Positions 23,629-31,608 of a DNA stretch of 31,608 bases are shown here, in pieces. Position 1 is the first letter of the stretch, and the number at the start of each line of letters is the position of its first letter. The notes below the pieces were generated by a model, which was given only the letters and a program-made list of their open reading frames with translations, had not been told where the DNA came from and did not search any database. The translations under genes were made by a program, and so were the position numbers. Source of the stretch: NIOZ-UU13 sp049287505 (GTDB lineage Bacteria > Planctomycetota > Phycisphaerae > Sedimentisphaerales > Anaerobacaceae). The DNA lies in assembly GCA_049287505.1 (NCBI GenBank), contig JBAQFY010000233.1, forward strand, positions 1 through 31,608, in the 5' to 3' direction.

Positions 23629-23779
23629 ATACTCATTTTTCCTATTAGATTCTGGTCGAAAACCCGTCTTAGATGATAATGGACTCCTGCAGTGATAGAC
23701 GATTACAACCAGACAACGCTATGGACAAGCAGTGGTTCTTAGTGTAATCTTGTTTAGAGAATATTGCGAAGTTACGACT

Positions 23780-23808
23780 TTGAGTAAAATTCGATAATTC
23801 AATGTAAT
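23780..23808 (+). promoter_or_regulatory. Weak promoter-like pair upstream of the PQQ-like gene
   Basis: TTGAGT (23780-23785), a 17-bp spacer and TGTAAT (23803-23808) lie about 45 bp before the start of the PQQ-like propeller gene. The spacing is right and each hexamer has partial mismatches. Confidence 0.3.
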
Positions 23809-23854
23809 AAAAAGTCTTGACGAGCCGCTAAGTGTATTAAATCGGAGCTGTCCG

Positions 23855-25168
23855 ATGAAAAAACAGAGACTGATGCCAATCACAAATAACCAATTTCTGA
23901 AAGTTTTTTTGGTAGCATTTAGCTTTTTGTTGGCATCCGTCTCACAGGGACAGGAATGGACGAGGTTCCGGGGTCCCAACGGACAGGGCATCAGCCACGC
24001 CAAGAGCATCCCTGTTAAATGGACGGAAAAGGACTACAACTGGAAAGTAAACCTGCCTGGAGGCGGCCATTCCTCTCCGGTGCTCTGGGGGGAAAAGGTC
24101 TTTATAACCAGTGGTGACCAAAAAACCAACCACGGTGTCCTTCTGGCTCTACGAGTCTCTGACGGCAAGATATTATGGCAAAAGCAATACTCGCTGACTC
24201 CATTCCGTCCGAATCCACGCAACAGCTATGCTACTTCAACACCGGTAGTGGATGCCGACCACGTTTATGCACTCTGGCCGACGCCTAAAGAGACGATTTT
24301 GGTGGCGCTGGACCACGACGGAGGAGAAATATGGCAGCGCACCTTCGACGGTGTGCATTGCCAGCACGGGGCGGGCAGCTCCCCCATCGTCTTCGACGAC
24401 ATTGTGGTCTTTACCCACGAGCACGAGGATAGCAATAAGGACGCCCGCAGTGCCTGGATAGCGGTTGACCATAAGACCGGCCAGACACGCTGGAAATTGG
24501 ACCGGCAAACCAGCTCAAAAACATCCTATTCAACACCCTGTGTTTACTCACCACCAACAGATGCGCCACAGTTAATTTTCACCAGTCTCGCTCACGGCAT
24601 GACCGGTGTCGAGCCCGGCACAGGGACAGTCGTATGGGAAATGAGCTCGGCGTTCGTTAGCCGCGTAGTCAGCTCACCCGTCATTGCGGACGGATTGTTA
24701 ATTGGTGCTTGTGGAGACTTCTCCAGCGGCAAACGACTAATCGCTATCCAACCTGGAACAACAGATAAATCCACCCAACCTGCTGAGGCATACAAGTTCG
24801 ACGATAGTTCAATGCCATATGTTCCTACCTCCCTGGCTCAGGCAGGCTTACTGTTTACGTTTCATGACCGGGGCTATGTATCCTGCCTGCGGAGTGCTAC
24901 GGGTGAACAGCTCTGGCGAGAGAAGCTGGCCAATCAATTCTATGGCTCACCGGTATGGGTAAACGGCAAGCTCTACTGTATCACAACCAACGGCGAAGTT
25001 GTAGTAATCAAGGCCGCCCCCACCTACGAGCTGCTGGCCGTCAATCCTCTGGGCGAAAAGAGCCATTCCACCCCTGCCGTAGCAGGCGGGAGAATGTACC
25101 TTCGCACTTATTCGCACCTTATCTCCATCGGACCAAAGAAAGAGCAAGACCCGGCGGGTAACTCATAA
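23855..25168 (+). CDS. Secreted PQQ-binding-like beta-propeller protein
   Basis: The protein has 437 residues with GGAG seven bases before the ATG. A signal peptide spans about 1-32, ending near SQGQ. The mature start, EWTRFRGPNGQGIS, followed by WKVNLPGGGHSSPVLWGEKVFITSG, is the classic opening of planctomycete PQQ-like propellers. Blade repeats follow, with LLALRVSDGKILWQ, LVALDHDGGEIWQR, WIAVDHKTGQTRWK, VSCLRSATGEQLWRE and SGSPVWVNGKLYCI-like segments. These proteins resemble quinoprotein dehydrogenases and BamB, but PQQ binding is usually unproven. The last residues after SIGPKK (EQDPAGNS) may come from the joint with a truncated gene, because the following PHP remnant begins at its stop codon. 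Confidence 0.9.
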   Translation: MKKQRLMPITNNQFLKVFLVAFSFLLASVSQGQEWTRFRGPNGQGISHAKSIPVKWTEKDYNWKVNLPGGGHSSPVLWGEKVFITSGDQKTNHGVLLALRVSDGKILWQKQYSLTPFRPNPRNSYATSTPVVDADHVYALWPTPKETILVALDHDGGEIWQRTFDGVHCQHGAGSSPIVFDDIVVFTHEHEDSNKDARSAWIAVDHKTGQTRWKLDRQTSSKTSYSTPCVYSPPTDAPQLIFTSLAHGMTGVEPGTGTVVWEMSSAFVSRVVSSPVIADGLLIGACGDFSSGKRLIAIQPGTTDKSTQPAEAYKFDDSSMPYVPTSLAQAGLLFTFHDRGYVSCLRSATGEQLWREKLANQFYGSPVWVNGKLYCITTNGEVVVIKAAPTYELLAVNPLGEKSHSTPAVAGGRMYLRTYSHLISIGPKKEQDPAGNS

Positions 25169-25808
25169 CAATCAGGGCAGTTTTGTATTCTGGAATCATC
25201 CCGGCTGGAAACCTGAAGCCAAGGGCTGGTTCGATATTCACACTCAATTGTACGAAAACACATGGCTGGATGGAATTGAGGTTGTAAATGGTGATACTTA
25301 TTATCCCGAAGCTCACCAGTGGGCTCTGGAAAAGAATCTTACCATGATGGGAAACTCTGATATACATCAGCCCATCGTTGGTACCGAAATTACACCTGAA
25401 AACCACAGGCCAATGACGCTGGTTTTTGCTAAAGAAAAGAGCATAAAAGCTATAAGAGAAGCTTTAGTTGCGGGAAGAACCACAGTTTGGTTCAAAAATC
25501 AGTTGATTGGCAGACCAAATTATCTTCATGCAATTTTCAAAAAGTCCGTTCAGATTGATAAACCCTACCACAAACAGGGCGATACGATATGGTTTGAAGT
25601 TACGAATAATTCCGACATTGACATTCAGATGCAAAGACCCGGACAGGAAGGGCCGGAAAAACTGACGTTGCCGGCCAATGCCATCACGATGGTAAAGACA
25701 AAGGCTGACAGCAAGGCCGAACAAGCCGAGCTGAAGTGCCTGGTTACAAACTTCCTGATTGCCCCGGATAAGGGGTTGCCGATTGATGTAATCGTTTCTC
25801 TGAATTAA
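25166..25808 (+). pseudogene. 5'-truncated PHP-domain phosphoesterase-like gene
   Basis: Homology-like sequence starts right at the stop of the PQQ-like gene, in another frame: NNQGSFVFWNHPGW, before the first possible ATG at 25248. Then come GIEVVNGDTYYPEAHQW, the metal-site MMGNSDIH, HRPMTLVFAKE and a C-terminal beta domain to residue 186 of the ATG version. This matches the second half of PHP-domain proteins common in planctomycetes and Bacteroidetes. The N-terminal part, with the export signal and the first HxH metal ligands (roughly 170 residues), is missing, so activity is not expected. The 3' end is intact, and a downstream protein starting at 25248 might still be made. Confidence 0.75.
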
Positions 25809-25851
25809 ACTGTCAATGTTTTTTCAGATTGTTATGGAAATCCACCAACGG

Positions 25852-25871
25852 CAGTATTATGGCCGATACTG
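25852..25871. terminator. Small hairpin between convergent genes
   Basis: CAGTAT and ATACTG pair perfectly around an 8-nt loop in the 72-bp gap between the PHP remnant and the phosphatase gene. AATAAAA follows on the plus strand. The stem is short, so termination in either direction is only possible. Confidence 0.3.
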
Positions 25872-25880
25872 AATAAAACA

Positions 25881-27758
25881 TCAGAGTTTTACTCTTATCA
25901 TTTTGCTTTTGTCAGGCGCAAGGGCCTGTATGCCTTTTAGTGTTTTCATCTTGCCGGTGTCCGGTTGGCCGACCTTGACCGTGTACGTGCCTTTCTTGAA
26001 GACCTTGGGCCTGTATGAAGTTCCATTGATGCGAAGGGTATAGACTACTTCGTCGTTCGACTCTTCAATCACCTGCACAACAGGATTGGTCATACCTTTG
26101 ATTTCGATGGTTGGCAGATAGGCCACGGCCTTGCGACCGTAATTGTCTTCCTGTTTGATGGTTCTTGGCCAGCCGGGGTATTGTTCGGCATTTGGGGACG
26201 TAATATCTACATTCCTGGGCCAGCATTCAATTGTAATTTCTCTTGTCTTTTTATTGAATTTAACGACTCCGAAACCGGCCGCCCTGGTTGTCAGCGGGTC
26301 GTGATTTCTCTCGGGACTGGGATTGGCAACCGCGAGCATATTGATTTTGTTTCCCAGGCCGTCAAGGAATTCGCCCAGGTGTTCGGGTGCACCTGGTTCG
26401 CGGTTTTTCCCCGGCTCCGAAGGCACCCACCAGCGCAAATAAAGATTGGCTATGGACGGCACACAGACTGAATAGACTGCGTCGTTCCATTCGTCAATAC
26501 CATGATGAATAAATGTACCGAGATGTTGGTCGCCGCAGATATGAATAGCAAATGCTTTACGCATTTCGTATAGGGCCCTGTTTCGTCCTGTTTGTGGCCA
26601 GCCGTTGCAGTCAAGGTCAACTAACAGCCTGTAGTCGTACTTTCCGTGTAAGTGTGCTCCTCCGCAAAAGACAGTTTGAGACAGCACTGCCTTCATATCG
26701 CAGTCGTGCCAGTCCGCAGCCCATTCCCGCAGGAACTTCAATTGACGTTCACCTAATAACTTAGCACCCGGCACATCTAAGCTCTTCGGGTCATAATCAG
26801 GCGTAGTGACGTGGTCGGGCCGTGGCCCAAGTTGGGGGGGAACAAGCCCCTCCGGAACTGACTTGAACTTTCTGTCCTCGATGATAGCGAAGCTTACTCC
26901 GCCTATTGTCAGAGAGGTGTAATACACCCCTATGCCCCGTTCTATCGGAGCAGGGTCATAAGGGTCGGGCAGATGGCTGGTTTGTGCCCGTTCAACCTCT
27001 TTGACGTACTCGAGCGGCGCAGCATACCCTCCATCAGAACCATCACGGGTATTCGATACCTTTCCTCCCGCACCCCATAAATTGGACTGACCAACGTCAT
27101 GGTCATCGGGTATCGTAACCGTCGGGGTATTGCGAATTATATCTCCAAAGTCCCTGCCGAATTTGAGCCAGGCGGCATAGTGCCTATTATGGTCATAGAC
27201 CTGGTCTCCGGAAAAAAACAGAAGGTCGGGTTTCAGCTTTTTGAGGTTTTCAACGATATCTATTTTGGGTATGTCTCCACCGTGATTGGGATTTATTGAG
27301 TTGCCTGTGAATGCAGCCACAACGATGGTGTCTTTATCAACAGGGTCTTTGCGGACGATTCCTGTGTAATATGCCCCCTTGCCGTGGGCGATGCGATATT
27401 CAATATCTTTTGTCGAATCCCAGTTCTCAACACGGAAAACCGCCGTCCAGCCCCTCTCGACTATCTGCGTTTGGGCTATTTGCTTCCATCTCCCGTTTTG
27501 CTTGATTTCGAGCCGGACATTTCTATCTTCACCTTCCTTCAGCGGATACAACTGGGCGGTCATCTTCAGGATGTTGTTGTGGACAGTGTACAGAGCAAAA
27601 CAAATAACTTTGTCTCTGGACACTTCGGGGACCTCCAGGACTTGAGCCTCGGCCGTGCCCAACAGTAGGACGGTTGCCAGAACCGTTGTTATCCGCAATC
27701 CACAGGATGCCTTGCGGCAGATGCCTTGCGGCAGCACTTTTGCTCTCGTCGAGCTCAT
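25881..27758 (-). CDS. Secreted PhoD-like metallophosphatase
   Basis: The protein has 625 residues, with AAGGAA before the ATG. The signal peptide hydrophobic core lies at about 23-37 and ends AEAQ. An N-terminal beta domain (about 45-135) precedes a calcineurin-like catalytic domain: LLFFSGDQVYDH, TIPDDHDVGQ and the late metal-site histidines in AIHICGDQHLGTFIHHG. These match PhoD-type alkaline phosphatases and phosphodiesterases. The usual first-metal GSCQ/GDTR-like loop reads AAFTGNS here, a small deviation. A beta-rich C-terminus (about 540-625) may be an attached binding domain. It is the last gene of a four-gene minus-strand run with a sulfatase and an oxidoreductase, so it probably removes phosphate from the same extracellular substrate. 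Confidence 0.85.
   Translation of the reverse strand: MSSTRAKVLPQGICRKASCGLRITTVLATVLLLGTAEAQVLEVPEVSRDKVICFALYTVHNNILKMTAQLYPLKEGEDRNVRLEIKQNGRWKQIAQTQIVERGWTAVFRVENWDSTKDIEYRIAHGKGAYYTGIVRKDPVDKDTIVVAAFTGNSINPNHGGDIPKIDIVENLKKLKPDLLFFSGDQVYDHNRHYAAWLKFGRDFGDIIRNTPTVTIPDDHDVGQSNLWGAGGKVSNTRDGSDGGYAAPLEYVKEVERAQTSHLPDPYDPAPIERGIGVYYTSLTIGGVSFAIIEDRKFKSVPEGLVPPQLGPRPDHVTTPDYDPKSLDVPGAKLLGERQLKFLREWAADWHDCDMKAVLSQTVFCGGAHLHGKYDYRLLVDLDCNGWPQTGRNRALYEMRKAFAIHICGDQHLGTFIHHGIDEWNDAVYSVCVPSIANLYLRWWVPSEPGKNREPGAPEHLGEFLDGLGNKINMLAVANPSPERNHDPLTTRAAGFGVVKFNKKTREITIECWPRNVDITSPNAEQYPGWPRTIKQEDNYGRKAVAYLPTIEIKGMTNPVVQVIEESNDEVVYTLRINGTSYRPKVFKKGTYTVKVGQPDTGKMKTLKGIQALAPDKSKMIRVKL
27706..27733. repeat. 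14-bp tandem duplication in the signal-peptide coding region
   Basis: GATGCCTTGCGGCA occurs twice back to back (27706-27719 and 27720-27733) inside the first codons of the phosphatase gene. Fourteen is not a multiple of three, so the duplication changed the frame of the N-terminus, which now reads VLPQGICRKASCG before the hydrophobic core. Confidence 0.8.
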
Positions 27759-27798
27759 TTCTATTCCTTTCCTATTTCATAATTAGCTCCTCTATATC

Positions 27799-29118
27799 TT
27801 ACAGGAGAATCTTTTCTTCGTCCGGGTCGAACCGCGCGACTTTACCCTCGCGCAAACCGAGCATACCCATTTGTAAAGCCGTCTGCACATGGTACGCTAA
27901 ATCCATTGGGCTTAGAGTCCGCTGCTGATGCGAACGGCAGCAGTCAAGGAATTTCTGCCAGTATCCGACAAAATCTTCCCCATGCTCAATGGCAAAACGT
28001 TGCGGTTTTTTCTTGGAACCCTCAGCAGGGCTAAAAACGATTTCGTTCTTTTCGATTGTGAGCGTGCCTTCCCATCCGCGAATCACGGGAATCCGCTGTC
28101 CCGAGCCCCTGCTGTCCGTGCCCGGATAGTTATTTGCCTGTGTCCCGAGCACAGCCACCGTGATCTTCTCGGGGTAATCGATGAGCATATTAAACGTATC
28201 GGGTATCTCACGCTCCTGATAACGGAACTTGCCGCCAGTTGCCACGACTGTGCCGGGCATAGTAACCCCAAGCATGGACAGCACCGGCGTCAGACTATGT
28301 GGAAACAAATCGGTCGAAGGCCCGCCCGCATAATCCTCATACATCCGCCAGCGGAAGAATCGGCTGACGTCAAAAGGATGCTGGGGCGCATCGCCGAGAA
28401 ACGCCTCCCAGTCCAGCTCAGAACCCGGCGTTGCATCGGCATCATCAATCGGCATACCTCGCTCACCCCAGTCGCCTACACGGAAATAGCCGCACTCGGC
28501 GTGGACAGGCTGACCGATAAGGCCGTCCGCAATCAGTTTTTTCATTTGCCACCAGGCTGAGTCGTACATACCCTGTGTGCCGAGCTGGAAGACCCGCCCG
28601 CTTCTTTTCACCTCCGCCGCTAACCGCTTGGTCAGCTCGAACTGTCGCCAGTGCGTTACCGGCTTTTCGCAGTAAACGTCTTTGCCCGCCTGGACGGCGT
28701 CAATAGCTTGATAGCCATGGTGATGGTCCGGCGTGGCGATGCAAACGACATCAACGTTAGAGTCGGCCAGCAAATCGTGGTAGTCCGTGTAGCCTTTAGC
28801 ATTATAACCTTCCACGACCTTCTGCATACGTGGGCGATAAGCATCAGATGCGGCGACAATGTCCATGTTGGCTCCCTGACTTTTAAGGTAATGTACGGCC
28901 TGAAGGTGAGCCTGGCTTCGGCCCCCGCAGCCGATGAAGCCAACTCCGATACGCTCATTTGCACTCTTGCCGACGGCACGTTTCGCAGACGTACCACACA
29001 GTGTCCCTTTCGGGACTGCAACTGTAACCATCGCTGCCGCCACACCGGCCCGACGAATGAACTGCCGACGCGTCAGACTGTGAACTGTTTTTTCCAGTGA
29101 TTTTTGTTTGCCACACAT
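27799..29118 (-). CDS. Tat-exported Gfo/Idh/MocA-family oxidoreductase (copy 2)
   Basis: This 439-residue protein has GAGGAG before the ATG. The Tat signal is LTRRQFIRRAG at about 15-25, with a hydrophobic stretch to about 36. The NAD(P) site is GVGFIGCGGRSQAHL (about 58-72). It is followed by CIATPDHHHGYQA and the active-site EKPVTHWRQF (Lys152). The later HC-like block AGGPSTDLFPHSLTPVLSMLG is typical of the exported planctomycete group. It shares family and export route with the enzyme at 20064-21440 but is diverged from it. It lies 28 bp after the PmoA-family gene and about 40 bp before the phosphatase gene, so all are probably co-transcribed. It would oxidise a sugar derivative in the periplasm. 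Confidence 0.92.
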   Translation of the reverse strand: MCGKQKSLEKTVHSLTRRQFIRRAGVAAAMVTVAVPKGTLCGTSAKRAVGKSANERIGVGFIGCGGRSQAHLQAVHYLKSQGANMDIVAASDAYRPRMQKVVEGYNAKGYTDYHDLLADSNVDVVCIATPDHHHGYQAIDAVQAGKDVYCEKPVTHWRQFELTKRLAAEVKRSGRVFQLGTQGMYDSAWWQMKKLIADGLIGQPVHAECGYFRVGDWGERGMPIDDADATPGSELDWEAFLGDAPQHPFDVSRFFRWRMYEDYAGGPSTDLFPHSLTPVLSMLGVTMPGTVVATGGKFRYQEREIPDTFNMLIDYPEKITVAVLGTQANNYPGTDSRGSGQRIPVIRGWEGTLTIEKNEIVFSPAEGSKKKPQRFAIEHGEDFVGYWQKFLDCCRSHQQRTLSPMDLAYHVQTALQMGMLGLREGKVARFDPDEEKILL

Positions 29119-29146
29119 AGCTTTCTCCTCAATTCATTTTGTATTA

Positions 29147-30115
29147 TTACTTGCTATTGACCCACCAATGATAAACGTTTTCAATTTGCTCGTTTTCACC
29201 CCGCCTGTCTTTAACGGGACGGGGTTCAATTCGATTGTCCCAGATGGCCACGGCGTAGCGTAAAACCAGCGGTTTGCCCGATGTTACTTTCAATGGCTCT
29301 CTGTGGAGATTCAAGGTAGCCGAAAGGTAAGCAAAAGGCTCGGTCATTGTAAACCACTGCGTTGGATGGCGCAAATTATCCGGATGGCCGAACATAGCAA
29401 CCGTAACAGGTGTGCCGTTTGCTTTAGCACTATAGGAGCACCACCTTGCCTCCACAAGTCGTTCGTCACCCCGCACGATGTCGCCGGTCTTCCCCTCGGC
29501 ATTGCTGAACTGACCACCAGTATCCATTGATTCTAAAAAACGGATACCCAAACCGAAGTAATGGGAGCCTGTGAGCGTCACCGATTCTTTTCCGAATGGC
29601 ACAGCAAGGGTTGATTTCCAATTTAACAGTGTGGCCTTAAATTCATCCACCTGACAGACTTCGATTGTGCGGGACTCTTTGAGTAACAACTCCTGACTGC
29701 GTGGATTTATCCAGTCGAGCTGTTCCGTAAAGCACGCATTTGGTACATCATTGCACTTGTCGATTTTCGTCTCGGCAAAGGACCGGTGGACCTGCTGGCC
29801 CGGAGCCTGTTGCTCTTCCCAGAAGTTTACGCCGTCCACGGCAACCGCAAACATCAATGCGTGATGGTGCAGGTGGTCGGAAGGAGCATCACGTAGAATG
29901 TTTATACCACTTGGCGTGAATAACTGCTGAACATACGGTTTGAAAGGCACATCCCGGTAACGATATCGCAGTAAAACACTATTGCCTTTGTAAACCGAAA
30001 TGATATTTTCCTCCGTAGTAATCCGCATAGGATTTTCTGCAAATGCCGGATTTGAGACAGCCAAAAAACTGATGGTCAATAGAAAAAAGCGAGTAGTACT
30101 TTTGAATTTTCCCAT
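29147..30115 (-). CDS. Secreted PmoA-family (DUF6807) protein
   Basis: The protein has 322 residues with AGGAG before the ATG. The signal peptide (hydrophobic about 10-25) ends AFAEN. The signature PYVQQLFTPSGINILRDAP followed by SDHLHHHALMFAVAVDGVNFW (about 60-100) is characteristic of the DUF6807 group. That group is called PmoA-like in databases but is unrelated to the main particulate methane monooxygenase subunit by function. Later segments YFGLGIRFLESMDTGGQF and YAVAIWDN fit the same beta-sandwich fold, reminiscent of galactose-mutarotase-like proteins. The His-rich SDHLHHH may bind metal or sugar. It lies between a sulfatase and an oxidoreductase gene, so a role in glycan breakdown is inferred. 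Confidence 0.85.
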   Translation of the reverse strand: MGKFKSTTRFFLLTISFLAVSNPAFAENPMRITTEENIISVYKGNSVLLRYRYRDVPFKPYVQQLFTPSGINILRDAPSDHLHHHALMFAVAVDGVNFWEEQQAPGQQVHRSFAETKIDKCNDVPNACFTEQLDWINPRSQELLLKESRTIEVCQVDEFKATLLNWKSTLAVPFGKESVTLTGSHYFGLGIRFLESMDTGGQFSNAEGKTGDIVRGDERLVEARWCSYSAKANGTPVTVAMFGHPDNLRHPTQWFTMTEPFAYLSATLNLHREPLKVTSGKPLVLRYAVAIWDNRIEPRPVKDRRGENEQIENVYHWWVNSK

Positions 30116-30138
30116 AACACTTCTCCTTCAGTTACTTT

Positions 30139-31608
30139 TTAATGAACTAACTTTGGGTCATCTGTTCCGTCCCACTGATAATCCCACATAGCCATATATT
30201 CGGGGCCGGGTAAAAATTTGTCATTTGTTTCTTCCAGCTTTTGAGATAACATCTTTTCCAGTTCTTGCTGGATTTGCGCATACTTCGGACTATTGCACAG
30301 ATTCTCCAGTTGATATGGGTCTGTCTGATTATCATAAAGCAGCCAGGGGCCGTTAAGGTCGCGTACGTAAGTATAGCGTTGCGTGCGCACCCCGCGATAT
30401 TCCCGACCACCACTCTGATAATTCCATTGATGGAACGGCACCGGGCACATTATCAAAGCCGCATCGTTGTCAGGCGACTGTGTTCCTTCCAGCCGCGACG
30501 AGCCAGCGGCTCGGCGGGTAATCGCACCTGAGAAATCCTTACCCTCGACCGATTTTGGAACGGCAATACCGCTCAAACCAAGCAGTGTCGGCATAATATC
30601 AGGTGTGTTAATCGGCATATCTATCTTCCAGCCTGTTTTACCATGTGCCGCAGGATAGCACACTAAAAACGGGACCCTGACCGATTCCTCCCATGGCTTT
30701 TGTTTCTTAGTCTGGCCGTGAGAATACAACATATCACCGTGGTCGGAAGTGAAAACAAAAATAGTATTCTCATCAATACCACACTCTCTTAATGTCTCAA
30801 GAATATCTCCAATGCAGCCGTCCAATGCAGCAATATGTGCATAATAACCGGCTAACTCTTCCTGAGCCTTCTTCTTTAACGATTCAGGGACATTGGGATG
30901 AAGGATAATTTTGTCTGCGGAGAACAACCTTCGATATTTCTCCGGAGCCGTTTGATATGGGGCATGGGGCGGACCCCACGATATAAACAGAATAAACGGT
31001 GATTGGTTTGCATGTTGCCGAATATATTTTTGAGCTTCGCGGGTCTGGGCGATAGCATCATAACCGTCCCAGTATTGCTTGATGGGTGTGTCACCATAAT
31101 AAAGTGAATTGTTGTAGTTATGAGTACATTCACATACTCTCCAAAACTTAAAGCCCTGCCTTCTTTCTTTGGGGATAAATGCAATTCTGCCTTCTTGGAG
31201 AGAAGTGTTTTTATCATGTCCGTTTAAATGCCATTTACCGATATATGCGGTTTCGTAACCGGCCCGGCCATATACTTTGCCGATGGTCATCGCATCAGGA
31301 TTCAACGGTTTGTCATTATAAAAGATGCCATGCGTAAGCCAATACTGCCCTGTTATTAAACTTGCGCGATACGGGGTGCATACCGGACAACCTGACACTG
31401 CATTGGTGAAATTGATACTTTCTTGTGCAAGTTTATCCAGGTTAGGTGTTTTCGCATTGGGGTCACCGGAATAGCCGGTCGCCTGGGCACGCCACTGGTC
31501 TGCAAAGATAAATACAAGATTCGGCTTTCGCGCGGACTTTGCGCCAAGAAACTCTGCACCGGCACATCCCGCTAAACCTGACCCTAAGAAAACCGAAGCT
31601 GCTCCAAG
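30139..31608 (-). CDS. Exported sulfatase, 5' end beyond the window
   Basis: At least 489 residues are visible, and the start lies outside. The visible N-terminal part is the end of an export signal (SGLAGCAG, lipobox-like), then KPNLVFIFADQW with the metal-binding Asp. The formylglycine motif is CTPYR (in GCPVCTPYRASLITGQ), a Cys-type CxPxR with Tyr where Ser is most common, so maturation needs an anaerobic or aerobic formylglycine enzyme encoded elsewhere. Further marks are TPNLDKLAQES, YIGKWHLNG and FTSDHGDMLYSHGQTKKQ (Asp-His metal site). It releases sulfate from an organic ester, probably a sulfated glycan, in the periplasm. It is the first visible gene of the operon with the PmoA-family, oxidoreductase and phosphatase genes. 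Confidence 0.93.
   Translation of the reverse strand, partial: LGAASVFLGSGLAGCAGAEFLGAKSARKPNLVFIFADQWRAQATGYSGDPNAKTPNLDKLAQESINFTNAVSGCPVCTPYRASLITGQYWLTHGIFYNDKPLNPDAMTIGKVYGRAGYETAYIGKWHLNGHDKNTSLQEGRIAFIPKERRQGFKFWRVCECTHNYNNSLYYGDTPIKQYWDGYDAIAQTREAQKYIRQHANQSPFILFISWGPPHAPYQTAPEKYRRLFSADKIILHPNVPESLKKKAQEELAGYYAHIAALDGCIGDILETLRECGIDENTIFVFTSDHGDMLYSHGQTKKQKPWEESVRVPFLVCYPAAHGKTGWKIDMPINTPDIMPTLLGLSGIAVPKSVEGKDFSGAITRRAAGSSRLEGTQSPDNDAALIMCPVPFHQWNYQSGGREYRGVRTQRYTYVRDLNGPWLLYDNQTDPYQLENLCNSPKYAQIQQELEKMLSQKLEETNDKFLPGPEYMAMWDYQWDGTDDPKLVH

Noticed and set aside
23855..25168. True PQQ-dependent alcohol dehydrogenase
   Set aside because: The protein is too short (437 residues), and no cytochrome domain or vicinal-cysteine motif is seen; it is kept as PQQ-like.
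1..31608. Recent mobile element, prophage or defence island
   Set aside because: No transposase, integrase, phage structural gene, toxin-antitoxin pair or nuclease system was seen on either strand.

Overview
The window looks like chromosomal DNA of an anaerobic or facultative planctomycete, most likely class Phycisphaerae. This is an inference from gene content. It carries two type II pseudopilin-like proteins with the GFTLIELLVV leader, Tat-exported Gfo/Idh/MocA oxidoreductases, Tat-type sulfatases, secreted PQQ-like beta-propellers, a PmoA-family (DUF6807) protein, a PhoD-like phosphatase and an 'FACSVPVF' secreted protein next to a FtsX/MacB-type ABC transporter. A Re-citrate-synthase-type enzyme and a molybdate/tungstate-type uptake operon fit anaerobic metabolism. 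No rRNA, tRNA, CRISPR array, integrase or transposase was found. || Layout. 1-319: a 101-bp tandem repeat and no gene. 320-3322 (minus): an operon of GlmU-like nucleotidyltransferase, acyl carrier protein and Re-citrate-synthase-like enzyme, with strong hairpins just upstream. 3866-7186 (plus): secreted membrane-anchored protein, ABC permease and ABC ATPase; the ATPase is separated from the permease by a patch of short-word repeats. 7187-7480: a 192-bp inverted-repeat element between convergent operons. 7481-11828 (minus): two tandem ModA-like binding lipoproteins, a half-size TSUP transporter, a small membrane protein, a permease and an ATPase. 12001-16709 (minus): a methyltransferase-like/beta-propeller fusion, a membrane-anchored methyltransferase and a pseudopilin, apparently one operon. 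16710-25808: a mosaic of intact genes (Tat-DegT aminotransferase, pseudopilin, Gfo/Idh oxidoreductase, HisF, PQQ-like propeller) and at least four decayed genes (ceramidase-like 3' end, internally deleted sulfatase, Tat-leader remnant, 5'-truncated PHP gene). 25881-31608 (minus): a catabolic operon of sulfatase (running off the window), PmoA-family protein, Gfo/Idh oxidoreductase and PhoD-like phosphatase. || How the parts fit together. The right-hand operon looks like a periplasmic pathway that desulfates, dephosphorylates and oxidises a sugar-derived substrate. The uptake operon would supply molybdate or tungstate for anaerobic enzymes. The most unusual unit is the 12.0-16.7 kb operon, where two methyltransferase folds, one intact and one degenerate and fused to a propeller, carry export signals and sit with a pseudopilin. 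The intergenic DNA is also unusual: several unrelated families of short-word, hairpin-forming repeats lie between and inside genes, and gene remnants cluster in the middle third.
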